This document shows, piece after piece, positions 29,183 through 36,536 of a DNA stretch of 64,000 nucleotides. Under the pieces are notes generated by a model, which worked only from the letters and a program-made list of their open reading frames with translations, did no database searches and was not told the origin of the DNA. The position numbers and the translations under genes are program-made. How positions within the stretch are numbered: position 1 is the first letter of the stretch; each line of letters begins with the position of its first letter. Source of the stretch: Cedecea neteri (GTDB taxonomy: Bacteria; Pseudomonadota; Gammaproteobacteria; Enterobacterales; Enterobacteriaceae). The stretch covers positions 1 through 64,000 of the forward strand of contig NZ_CP009451.1 of NCBI RefSeq assembly GCF_000757825.1. The letters are read 5' to 3'.

Positions 29183-29205
29183 TCATCAATCTAAAGCCCC
29201 TGAAA

Positions 29206-29231
29206 TGGACTGACCCCATAAAGTTGGACAG
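29206..29231 (-). repeat. Left inverted repeat of the insertion sequence
   Basis: Begins TGGACTGACCCC and contains AAAGTTGGACA. Matches the right end at about 24 of 27 positions allowing two one-base gaps. Confidence 0.9.
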
Positions 29232-29237
29232 TTCATG

Positions 29238-30023
29238 TTAAGCGGCTATCGGGGTCTGGGTTCGGTATTCTACCGGACTCAGGCCTTTTAATTTCAGACT
29301 GATCCGCTCGTTGTTATAGTAATGGATATAGTCCTCTATCGCCTTCCTCAGTTCATTCAGATCGCTGAACCTGTTCAGGTAAAAACACTCCGATTTCAGT
29401 GTGCCGAAGAAGTTCTCCATCACCGCATTATCCAGACAGTTTCCTTTGCGCGACATACTTTGTGTCATGCCCTGTGCCTTTAACCTTGCCTGATAGCCTG
29501 CCATTCGATATTGCCAGCCCTGATCCGTGTGCAGCAAGGGGCTATCTTCCGGGCTGAGCTTCAGGAACGCATCGCGCAGCATGCTATTAACCATCTCCAT
29601 CACCGGCCTTTCCGACAGGCTGTAGGAGATAATCTCCCGGTTAAACAGATCGAGAACCGGCGACAGATACAGCTTTTTACCCTGTACTGAGAACTCGGTG
29701 ACATCCGTGACCCATTTTTCGTTGGCTTTCGATGCCCCGAAGTTCCGGCCCAGGATATTGGGTGCAGCCTTGCCCACTTCCCCTTTCCAGGCACGATATT
29801 TCTTCACCCTTATCAGAGAGCGGAGCGACAGTTCTGCCATCAGCCGCTGTACAGTTTTATGGTTCACCAGCAGACCCTGCCTTCTCAGCGAGAGCGTGAT
29901 CCTGCGGTAGCCATAACGCCCTTTGTGATAGTGATAAATCTCTCTGATTTTGGCTTTCAGCCCGGCATGCCTGTCTGCTCGCTTCAGCGCATTGATATTG
30001 TGATACCACGTACTGCGGGACAT
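29238..30023 (-). CDS. Insertion sequence OrfB, transposase catalytic part (rve / DDE integrase fold)
   Basis: From the ATG at 30023 the frame gives 261 residues. The HTH_21-type N-terminal region (YHYHKGRYGYRRI) and the integrase core with the DDE triad are seen: Asp in WVTDVTEF, Asp in LLHTDQGWQY and Glu in VMENFFGTLKSE. The open frame extends upstream to about 30101 in the -1 frame relative to orfA, giving EKRRKAAIINELRLEYALSD before the ATG, so the working transposase is probably the OrfAB fusion of about 460 residues made by -1 ribosomal frameshifting at the AAAAAC run (30095-30100). Appears intact and capable of function. Confidence 0.93.
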   Translation of the reverse strand: MSRSTWYHNINALKRADRHAGLKAKIREIYHYHKGRYGYRRITLSLRRQGLLVNHKTVQRLMAELSLRSLIRVKKYRAWKGEVGKAAPNILGRNFGASKANEKWVTDVTEFSVQGKKLYLSPVLDLFNREIISYSLSERPVMEMVNSMLRDAFLKLSPEDSPLLHTDQGWQYRMAGYQARLKAQGMTQSMSRKGNCLDNAVMENFFGTLKSECFYLNRFSDLNELRKAIEDYIHYYNNERISLKLKGLSPVEYRTQTPIAA

Positions 30024-30076
30024 GCCCGCTGCACGAAGAAGATCACTGAGCGCATACTCCAGCCTTAGTTCGTTGA

Positions 30077-30601
30077 TTATTGCGGCTTTCCGCCGTTTTT
30101 CTCGCTTTGAACTAAGGCCTTCAGCTTTTTTAGATAGGCATTCTCTGCTCGCAGGTAACGAAGTTCAGCCCGCAACTCTTCGGGAGATAACTTATCCAGC
30201 GCAGCATCGGTAAGTGGAGGTGTTTTTTTGGGTTTTGTCATGTCCTTGCTCCGGCCAGGTTTTATGCTCAGAAGTCCTTTTTCACCTGCGTCTTTGTAGA
30301 CATTCACCCAGTGCCGGACAACGGTTTCAGTGGAGATATTAAACCGTGCGGCAGCTTCGCGCATCGAAAGTTCTTCAGCGAGAACCGTGCGTACGACAGC
30401 AATCCGGAACGCCGGAGAATGGCGGTCATTTTTCCAGGTAATGCCATCAATACCGTGGAGTTGCCAGGCTCTTACCCAGCGTCGCACTGATGTTCTTTCA
30501 ACACCAAAACGTTCAGCGGTACGATGTGTTCCATCTTTTCCGGCAAGGTAGTGTTTGACTACAGCTAATCTGGTTTCGAGGGAATATTTTGGCTTTGCCA
30601 T
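30077..30601 (-). CDS. Insertion sequence OrfA, DNA-binding part
   Basis: The 174-residue product (start MAKPKYSLETRLAVVKHYLA; the frame extends 11 codons upstream) has two helix-turn-helix units: HRTAERFGVERTSVRRWV and MREAAARFNISTETVVRHWV. A leucine-zipper-like stretch follows (LRAELRYLRAENAYLKKLKAL). This is the pattern of IS150-group OrfA proteins that bind the inverted repeats. It ends 54 bases before the orfB ATG and is joined to OrfB by -1 frameshifting. Read-through from ribA would enter this gene in the sense direction. Confidence 0.92.
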   Translation of the reverse strand: MAKPKYSLETRLAVVKHYLAGKDGTHRTAERFGVERTSVRRWVRAWQLHGIDGITWKNDRHSPAFRIAVVRTVLAEELSMREAAARFNISTETVVRHWVNVYKDAGEKGLLSIKPGRSKDMTKPKKTPPLTDAALDKLSPEELRAELRYLRAENAYLKKLKALVQSEKNGGKPQ

Positions 30602-30626
30602 AAAAAACTGCACCTTACTCAGTTGG

Positions 30627-30652
30627 GTGTCCAACTTTTGGGGTGCAGTCCA
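30627..30652 (-). repeat. Right inverted repeat of the insertion sequence
   Basis: Read on the minus strand it begins TGGACTGCACCCC and contains AAAAGTTGGACA. It lies 26 bases upstream of the orfA ATG and directly after the ribA side of the split terminator. Confidence 0.9.
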
Positions 30653-30665
30653 AAAAGGGGCTTTT
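30653..30665 (-). terminator. Half of the ribA terminator, split by the insertion sequence
   Basis: The arm AAAAGGGGCTTTT is left at the ribA side, while the partner arm AAAGCCCCTGAAA lies 1.45 kb away at 29193-29205. Together they would make the same hairpin as the acnA terminator. Separated, they no longer form a terminator right after ribA. Confidence 0.85.
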
Positions 30666-30682
30666 CTGTAACAGGAACTCGA

Positions 30683-31273
30683 TTACTCTGACAGCAGATG
30701 GCCCATTTTGGCCGCTTTGGTGTCCAGGTAGTGCGCGTTCTTCGGATTACGGCCGACGATTAGCGGCACTCGCTCAACGATGTTGATCCCGGCTTCGGTC
30801 AGGATCTCGACTTTTTTCGGGTTGTTGGTCAGCAAACGCACGGCATCAACGCCCAGCAGTTTGAACATATCGGCGCACAGCGTAAAGTCACGCTCATCGG
30901 CGGCAAAACCGAGCTGATGGTTAGCTTCTACCGTGTCGTAGCCTTTATCCTGCAGCGCATAGGCGCGGATTTTATTCAGCAGACCAATATTACGGCCTTC
31001 CTGACGATGGTAAAGCAGAACGCCACGGCCCTGTTCGGCAATCTGAGTCAGCGCTGCTTCAAGCTGGAAGCCGCAGTCGCAGCGCAGGCTGAACAGGGCG
31101 TCACCGGTTAAGCACTCGGAGTGAACGCGCGCCAGAACAGGATCTTCTCCGCTGATATCACCGTAAACCAGAGCAACATGATCCTGCCCCGTTGCCACTT
31201 CTTCAAAACCCACCATCAGGAAATCGCCCCATGGGGTTGGCAGTTTGGCTTCTGCCACACGTTTAAGCTGCAT
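30683..31273 (-). CDS. ribA: GTP cyclohydrolase II RibA
   Basis: RibA opens the ring of GTP, the first step of riboflavin synthesis. The 196 residues (start [18 protein letters not shown]) match the E. coli length. Zinc ligands are the three Cys in [20 protein letters not shown]; the catalytic region [20 protein letters not shown] and the GTP-binding segment are intact. The open frame extends 27 codons upstream, but GGAG is correctly placed only for the ATG at 31273. Its terminator is disrupted by the insertion sequence 30 bases downstream. Confidence 0.95.
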   Translation of the reverse strand: MQLKRVAEAKLPTPWGDFLMVGFEEVATGQDHVALVYGDISGEDPVLARVHSECLTGDALFSLRCDCGFQLEAALTQIAEQGRGVLLYHRQEGRNIGLLNKIRAYALQDKGYDTVEANHQLGFAADERDFTLCADMFKLLGVDAVRLLTNNPKKVEILTEAGINIVERVPLIVGRNPKNAHYLDTKAAKMGHLLSE

Positions 31274-31479
31274 GTGATTCTCCAGGTACTTATTTCGACA
31301 CCGAGGTGTCTGCCAGAACTCTGGCCTGTACGTTAATGCCGGATATTTTGCCATAACGCGAGGTACTTCGCTTCATTGGCGGGTGAAAAAGCCATTTTTG
31401 CCAATTACTCCCACGCGGTTTAGCCATCTCTAACGTTTTTCGGTTATTCTTTAAGGGCTTTCACTACCATGAGGTCTTC

Positions 31480-32244
31480 ATGCAGGCAATAGCAAAACGC
31501 ATCACAGCGGGCACAATTCTTCTTTTAATCATGCCGTTAAGCGTCTGGTTCAGCGGCTGGCAATGGGCACCGGGTGGCAATGAAAGCGTGTTAAAAATGC
31601 TTTATTGGGTCACTGAAACCGTGACTCAACCCTGGGGAGTCATTACCCATGTTGTTCTTTTCGCCTGGTTTCTGTGGTGCCTGCGTTACCGCCTGAAGCC
31701 TGCGCTGATGTTATTTGCTATCCTTGCGGCAGCTATCCTTATAGGTCAGGGCATTAAGTCCGTTATTAAGAATAAAGTGCAGGAACCCCGGCCGTTTGTC
31801 GTATGGCTCGAAAAAACTCACCATATCCCCACTGACGAGTTCTACAATTTAAAGCGTACGCAGCGTGCGGAGTTAGTCAAAGCGCAGCTAGAAGGGCAGC
31901 AAGAAATTCCCGGCTGGTTACGCCAACACTGGCAGTTTGAAACCGGCTTTGCTTTTCCTTCAGGCCATACGATGTTCGCGGCAAGCTGGGCGCTTTTGGG
32001 CGTAGGATTGCTTTGGCCACGCAGGCGGAAAGTTACGTTGGCCGTTTTGCTGCTATGGGCAACCGGCGTCATGGGCAGCCGTTTACTGCTGGGCATGCAC
32101 TGGCCGCGTGACTTAGCCGTAGCCACGGTTATCTCCGCGCTGTTAGTGACTCTGGCTACCTGGCTTGCTCAGCGCTGGTGTGGACCGCTTACACCTCCGG
32201 CTGAAGAAGACCAGGAAATAGCCGAACGAAGCGAAAAAACTTGA
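31480..32244 (+). CDS. pgpB: Phosphatidylglycerophosphatase B PgpB
   Basis: PgpB is an integral inner-membrane PAP2-type phosphatase acting on phosphatidylglycerophosphate and undecaprenyl pyrophosphate. 254 residues, as in E. coli, with six hydrophobic segments. The three phosphatase motifs are seen: KxxxxxxRP in KNKVQEPRPF, PSGH in FPSGHTMF and the SRxxxGxHWPRD pattern in GSRLLLGMHWPRD. Divergent from ribA across 206 bases; no terminator is obvious before lapA. Confidence 0.95.
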   Translation: MQAIAKRITAGTILLLIMPLSVWFSGWQWAPGGNESVLKMLYWVTETVTQPWGVITHVVLFAWFLWCLRYRLKPALMLFAILAAAILIGQGIKSVIKNKVQEPRPFVVWLEKTHHIPTDEFYNLKRTQRAELVKAQLEGQQEIPGWLRQHWQFETGFAFPSGHTMFAASWALLGVGLLWPRRRKVTLAVLLLWATGVMGSRLLLGMHWPRDLAVATVISALLVTLATWLAQRWCGPLTPPAEEDQEIAERSEKT

Positions 32245-32384
32245 GAATAGTGTTTTAACCCCCATTTCTTATGAATTGGCGGTGGTTTTTGGATTCCCCG
32301 GTTTCGCCTGAAATGGTAGTTTATACCTCCGGGATTCATTTTTGGCCTGGCTGAGTCCTCTGTGACCACATAACGGGATGTAAT

Positions 32385-32690
32385 GTGAAATATTTATTCA
32401 TTTTCTTACTGGTACTTGCCATCTTCGTGGTGTCCGTCACGCTGGGCGCGCAAAACGATCAGGTGGTGAACTTTAACTACCTGCTGGCGCAGGGCGAGTA
32501 TCGTGTTTCAACTCTGCTGGCCATACTGTTTGCCGCAGGGTTTATCATTGGATGGCTGATCTGCGGTCTGTTCTGGCTGCGAGTCCGCGTTTCGCTGGCC
32601 CGTGCCGAGCGCAAAATTAAACGTCTTGAGCAGCAGGTAACTCCCGCCGCTGATGTTTCGGCACCCGTTGTGCCGGCTGTGAAGGAATAA
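32385..32690 (+). CDS. lapA: Lipopolysaccharide assembly protein LapA (YciS)
   Basis: LapA is a small inner-membrane protein (101 residues, two membrane helices at about 3-20 and 43-65, then a charged coiled-coil tail SLARAERKIKRLEQQ). It works with LapB in controlling LpxC turnover by FtsH and hence LPS synthesis. The start is GTG, as in E. coli; ACGGGATGTAAT lies before it. Six bases separate it from lapB, so they form an operon. Confidence 0.93.
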   Translation: MKYLFIFLLVLAIFVVSVTLGAQNDQVVNFNYLLAQGEYRVSTLLAILFAAGFIIGWLICGLFWLRVRVSLARAERKIKRLEQQVTPAADVSAPVVPAVKE

Positions 32691-32696
32691 TCCTCT

Positions 32697-33866
32697 ATGT
32701 TGGAACTGCTGTTTCTGCTGTTACCCGTTGCGGCCGCTTATGGCTGGTACATGGGGCGCAGAAGTGCGTTACAAGACAAACAGCAGGAAGCCAGCCGCCT
32801 TTCTCGCGACTACGTGGCAGGGGTGAACTTCCTGCTGGCCAACCAGCAGGACAAAGCGGTCGATCTGTTCCTCGATATGCTCAAAGAGGACACCGGCACC
32901 GTCGAAGCCCACCTTACTCTAGGCAACCTCTTCCGCCAGCGTGGCGAAGTTGATCGCGCCATTCGTATCCACCAGTCCTTGATGGAAAGCGCGTCGCTGA
33001 ACTATGACCAGCGCCTGCTTGCCGTTCAGCAGCTTGGCAAAGACTACATGGCCGCCGGGCTTTATGATCGCGCGGAAGACATGTTCAGCCAGCTTATCGA
33101 CGAGACCGACTTCCGGGTTAGCGCGCTGCAGCAGCTGCTGCAAATTCACCAGGCGACCAGTGACTGGCAGAAGGCTATTGACGTTGCTGAAAGGCTGGTC
33201 AAGCTCGGTAAAGATAAGCAGCGTGTGGAAATCGCTCACTTCTACTGCGAACTTGCGCTGCAAAATATCGGCAATGACGAGTCTGACAAAGCGATGTCGT
33301 TGCTGAAAAAAGGTGCCGCAGCAGACAAAAACTGTGCCCGTGTTTCCATCATGATGGGGCGCATTTTTATGGAAAAGGGCGAGTATGCCAAAGCGGTAGA
33401 CTCGTTGAAGCGCGTGATTGAGCAGGACAGCGAACTGGTGAGCGAAACGCTGGAGATGCTCCAGGTCTGCTATCAACAGCTGGGTAAACCTGATGAGTGG
33501 GAAGCTTTCCTCCGGCGCTGTGTGGAAGAGAACAGCGGGGCAGTGGCCGAACTCATGCTGGCAAGCATTCTCGAACAGCGAGAGGGCGCCGAAACGGCCC
33601 AGCTGTATATCAACCGTCAGCTTCAGCGCCACCCGACGATGCGCGTGTTCCATCGCCTGATGGACTACCACCTGCATGAAGCGGAAGAAGGGCGTGCGAA
33701 AGAGAGCCTGATGGTCCTGCGGGACATGGTTGGTGAACAAATTCGTACCAAACCACGTTACCGCTGCCAGAAATGCGGCTTCACCGCCTACACCATGTAC
33801 TGGCATTGTCCGTCGTGCCGCGCGTGGTCAACGGTGAAACCTATCCGCGGGCTGGACGGGCAATAG
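32697..33866 (+). CDS. lapB: Lipopolysaccharide assembly protein LapB (YciM)
   Basis: LapB is an essential adaptor that delivers LpxC to FtsH. The 389 residues comprise an N-terminal membrane helix (about 1-20), a long series of TPR repeats (about 35-345) and a C-terminal rubredoxin-like metal domain with the pairs CQKCGF and CPSCRAW (residues about 357-374). Same length and architecture as in E. coli. Co-transcribed with lapA. Confidence 0.95.
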   Translation: MLELLFLLLPVAAAYGWYMGRRSALQDKQQEASRLSRDYVAGVNFLLANQQDKAVDLFLDMLKEDTGTVEAHLTLGNLFRQRGEVDRAIRIHQSLMESASLNYDQRLLAVQQLGKDYMAAGLYDRAEDMFSQLIDETDFRVSALQQLLQIHQATSDWQKAIDVAERLVKLGKDKQRVEIAHFYCELALQNIGNDESDKAMSLLKKGAAADKNCARVSIMMGRIFMEKGEYAKAVDSLKRVIEQDSELVSETLEMLQVCYQQLGKPDEWEAFLRRCVEENSGAVAELMLASILEQREGAETAQLYINRQLQRHPTMRVFHRLMDYHLHEAEEGRAKESLMVLRDMVGEQIRTKPRYRCQKCGFTAYTMYWHCPSCRAWSTVKPIRGLDGQ

Positions 33867-34061
33867 CCTGCGGCACTTTTTAAAAAAGCGTACTTTAGTT
33901 ACAACATACTAAACGCGTTAATTCATTTCTATACTTCAACCCGGTGCAATTATCGCTTAGCAGGGCGCAATCGCGGCTGTGAATTTGTCGGTCTGACGAG
34001 TAGAATGCTGCCGTTTAACTTTTTGCGCCGCGCCGGTGCCCAACAGTCAGAAGGTTTTGCC

Positions 34062-34799
34062 ATGAACTCAACTGCGTCATCCTCCTCCCGTGTTGCCACT
34101 GAATCACCGATTGTCGTTGCCCTTGATTACGATAACCGCGATAGCGCGCTGGCCTTCGTTGACCGTATCGATCCCCGCGATTGCCGCCTGAAGGTGGGCA
34201 AAGAGATGTTCACTCTGTTTGGCCCGCAGCTGGTGGGGGATTTGCATCAGCGTGGTTTTGACGTTTTCCTGGATTTGAAATTCCACGATATCCCTAACAC
34301 CACCGCGCGTGCGGTTGCCGCTGCGGCAGAAATGGGTGTCTGGATGGTAAACGTTCATGCAACAGGTGGGGCACGTATGATGCGTGCTGCAAAAGAAGCG
34401 CTGGCGCCTTTCGGGAAAGATGCGCCATTGCTGATTGCCGTTACCGTTCTCACCAGCATGGAAGCCAGCGATCTGGCTGATTTAGGCATTAATGCCAGCC
34501 CGGCGGATTATGCTCAGCGCCTGGCTACCCTGACAAAAGAGTGCGGTCTGGATGGGGTAGTGTGTTCCGCGCAGGAAGCCGTTCGCTTCAAGGCTGCATT
34601 AGGTCACGAGTTTAAGCTGGTCACGCCGGGGATCCGTCCTGTCGGCAGTGATGCCGGCGATCAGCGCCGTATTATGACGCCGCAGCAGGCTCAGCAGTCC
34701 GGAGTAGACTTTATGGTAATTGGACGCCCGATCACCCAATCGTCCGATCCGGCGCAAACGCTGCGTGAAATCCGTGCGTCGCTGGTGCAGGAGGCGTAA
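34062..34799 (+). CDS. pyrF: Orotidine-5'-phosphate decarboxylase PyrF
   Basis: PyrF makes UMP from OMP, the last step of pyrimidine synthesis. 245 residues, as in E. coli, from the ATG at 34062 ([11 protein letters not shown]); the frame is open 19 codons upstream but without a better start. The active-site stretch is [12 protein letters not shown] (Asp and Lys), with Asp and Lys also in ALDYDNRD and LKVGKEMF. The stop overlaps the yciH start (TAATG). Confidence 0.95.
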   Translation: MNSTASSSSRVATESPIVVALDYDNRDSALAFVDRIDPRDCRLKVGKEMFTLFGPQLVGDLHQRGFDVFLDLKFHDIPNTTARAVAAAAEMGVWMVNVHATGGARMMRAAKEALAPFGKDAPLLIAVTVLTSMEASDLADLGINASPADYAQRLATLTKECGLDGVVCSAQEAVRFKAALGHEFKLVTPGIRPVGSDAGDQRRIMTPQQAQQSGVDFMVIGRPITQSSDPAQTLREIRASLVQEA

Positions 34800-35125
34800 T
34801 GAAAGACACTAATAGCCGCCTGGTGTACTCCACCGAAACCGGCCGTATTGATGAGCCTAAAACCGAAGTACAGCGCCCAAAGGGTGACGGTATCGTTCGC
34901 ATCCAGAAGCAAACGAGCGGACGTAAGGGGAAAGGGGTCTGTCTGATTACCGGCATTGATGCCGATGATGCGACACTCGCGGGCATAGCGGCCGAGCTTA
35001 AGAAGAAGTGCGGCTGCGGCGGAGCGGTAAAAGACGGCGTAATCGAAATCCAGGGCGACAAGCGTGATTTGATAAAGTCACTGCTGGAAGCGAAGGGCAT
35101 GAAGGTTAAACTCGCCGGCGGTTAA
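34799..35125 (+). CDS. yciH: SUI1-domain translation factor YciH
   Basis: YciH resembles eukaryotic eIF1: the SUI1 fold spans about residues 30-105, with KGVCLITGI, LKKKCGCGGAVKDG and IQGDKRDLIKSLLEAKG. It has been connected with translation initiation fidelity and stress-dependent inhibition of translation in E. coli. 108 residues, as in E. coli. Translationally coupled to pyrF. Confidence 0.93.
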   Translation: MKDTNSRLVYSTETGRIDEPKTEVQRPKGDGIVRIQKQTSGRKGKGVCLITGIDADDATLAGIAAELKKKCGCGGAVKDGVIEIQGDKRDLIKSLLEAKGMKVKLAGG

Positions 35126-35148
35126 ACCGTTTAAAATATTAATTAATG

Positions 35149-35174
35149 GGCCACGGTAAATGCCGTGGCCTTTT
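35149..35174 (+). terminator. Terminator after pyrF-yciH
   Basis: GGCCACGG and CCGTGGCC form a perfect 8-bp stem with a six-base loop, followed by TTTTATTTTA. Confidence 0.93.
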
Positions 35175-35257
35175 ATTTTAACTGCTGTTAGTCAGACCTG
35201 AAAAATTAACACGTAATGAATTCGTCAAAGCGGGTTAGCTTTTGCTGGCGTCCTGCC

Positions 35258-35479
35258 TTATTTACCCACCTGGTGACCGATAATACCGCCTACCGCCGCA
35301 CCGCCAAGTGTCCCCAGCGTGCTGCCGTCGGTCAGCACTGCGCCGCCCAGCGCACCGGCACCTGCGCCGATTGCCGTGTTGCGGTCACGCTTAGACCAGT
35401 TAGAACATGCACTTAAGGACATTGCGAGGGTAATAGCCAGCATTGCAGCGGCCACTTTTTTGTTATTTAAGGTCATCAT
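35258..35479 (-). CDS. osmB: Osmotically inducible lipoprotein OsmB
   Basis: A 73-residue outer-membrane lipoprotein. The signal peptide ends in the lipobox LSAC (Cys about residue 25), and the mature part is the glycine-zipper region (GAGAGALGGAV, GTLGGAAVGGIIG). The C-terminal half is identical in pattern to E. coli OsmB (72 residues). Two adjacent ATG codons at the start both fit GGAG. In E. coli the gene is under RpoS and RcsB control; I could not locate the sites in the 255 bases before the yciT terminator. Confidence 0.93.
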   Translation of the reverse strand: MMTLNNKKVAAAMLAITLAMSLSACSNWSKRDRNTAIGAGAGALGGAVLTDGSTLGTLGGAAVGGIIGHQVGK

Positions 35480-35702
35480 ACTTTCTCCAGAATAATTGAT
35501 TCACGGAAGCCAGTCTCAGTTAAGTATAGTAACAATTCACCACTTTACCGGGCGGGTCGTGAAACGATGTCGCGATATAAGCTCGAAAAACAGCAGGTGC
35601 GTTTATTACTCCATGTTATATCGCTAAATTCTATTCTAATTTTCCCACATGATTAACACAGGTAAAAACTCTTAATTGCAGCGTGGGAATATTCTGAGAG
35701 AG

Positions 35703-35726
35703 GAAAAGCCCGTGTCCGACACGGGC
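35703..35726 (-). terminator. Terminator after yciT
   Basis: GCCCGTGT and ACACGGGC form a perfect stem with a 3-base loop. On the minus strand it is followed by CTTTTCC, nine bases after the yciT stop. Confidence 0.88.
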
Positions 35727-35734
35727 AAAAGGCT

Positions 35735-36493
35735 TTAAACGGCGGCGTAAGGATCGACGATATCGACCTGAAGATTGGCCGCTTTAAGCTGCGCCAGGGT
35801 TTCCTCGCTAATCGCCGCGTCGGTAATCACCCGGTTGAAGCGTGCAATTGGGCCTAGCGTATAAGGGTGCATGTTGCCAAACTTGCTGCTGTCCGTCAGC
35901 ACGATAGCCTCGCTGCCTTTCTCCAGCACCGAATTCACCACATCTGTACGTAGCATATCGCGCCCGGTAAAGCCGGTTTCAGGCAAGAAACCGTCGATGC
36001 CGATAAAGGCTTTACTGAAATGCAGCTGCTGGATGAACTGGCGGGTGAGCGGGCCGACCATACTTTCGCTTTTCTTCTGATAGATACCGCCGACCAGAAT
36101 CACTTCGCAGTCGGTGTCTTTCAGCAAGTGGGCGATGTAGCTGCTGACGGTGATCAGCGTGACCTTTTTCTGCTCTGCCAGAGTACGGGCGAGAAGAGCG
36201 TTGCTGCTGCCGTTTTCGATAAACACGGTTTCACCGTCGTTCACCAGCGAAGCGGCATACTGCGCAAGCTGAAGTTTGAGGGTGTAATTGTTCATCATAC
36301 GGGTTTCAACGTCGTCGCTATCCAGCGGGACGGCAAAACCATGGGTGCGACGCAGGTAATTATTTTTTTCCAGCAGGTTTAAATCCTGGCGAATGGTGAC
36401 TTCTGAAACGCCGGTTGTTTTCGCCAGAGAGGCGACGCTAACCCGGCCCTGATCGATAACCATCTGCAGAATAATTTGTTGTCTTGAGTTCAT
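35735..36493 (-). CDS. yciT: DeoR-family transcriptional regulator YciT
   Basis: The 252-residue product has the DeoR N-terminal HTH (1-58, [20 protein letters not shown] and [14 protein letters not shown]) and the C-terminal sugar-phosphate sensor domain ([39 protein letters not shown]). E. coli YciT is 249 residues and is next to osmB too. Here, however, the gene lies 43 bases after ybiW in the same direction, so it may be the local regulator of the ybiYW/fsa group. The intergenic hairpin at 36509-36530 could reduce read-through. The effector is probably a phosphorylated sugar, as in other family members. Confidence 0.9.
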   Translation of the reverse strand: MNSRQQIILQMVIDQGRVSVASLAKTTGVSEVTIRQDLNLLEKNNYLRRTHGFAVPLDSDDVETRMMNNYTLKLQLAQYAASLVNDGETVFIENGSSNALLARTLAEQKKVTLITVSSYIAHLLKDTDCEVILVGGIYQKKSESMVGPLTRQFIQQLHFSKAFIGIDGFLPETGFTGRDMLRTDVVNSVLEKGSEAIVLTDSSKFGNMHPYTLGPIARFNRVITDAAISEETLAQLKAANLQVDIVDPYAAV

Positions 36494-36508
36494 GTCAGCC
36501 AGTAGTCA

Positions 36509-36530
36509 GGCGGCGGGATTAACCGCCGCC
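36509..36530 (-). other. Hairpin in the ybiW-yciT gap
   Basis: GGCGGCGG and CCGCCGCC form a perfect 8-bp GC stem with a 6-base loop between the ybiW stop and the yciT start. There is no T tract after it on the minus strand, so it is more likely an mRNA-processing or partial attenuation structure than a full terminator. Confidence 0.6.
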
Positions 36531-36536
36531 TTCTCG

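Larger units (their letters stand above)
29206..30652 (-). mobile_element. IS3-family (IS150-group) insertion sequence, 1447 bp
   Basis: The element is bounded by imperfect inverted repeats starting TGGACTG, with GTTGGACA inside both ends (29206-29231 and 30627-30652), and flanked by a 3-bp duplication AAA (29203-29205 and 30653-30655). It carries orfA and orfB on the minus strand in overlapping order with a -1 frame relation, the layout of IS3 elements, and ends resembling those of IS150. Both frames look intact. The target is the loop of a hairpin CCCCTGAAAAGGGG: removing the IS and one AAA restores that sequence exactly. The insertion lies between the converging acnA and ribA genes. Confidence 0.95.

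Noticed and set aside
32919..33806. 295-codon open frame on the minus strand
   Set aside because: Antisense to lapB; composition is that of a shadow frame (His and Phe rich) and the TPR protein on the plus strand is unmistakable.
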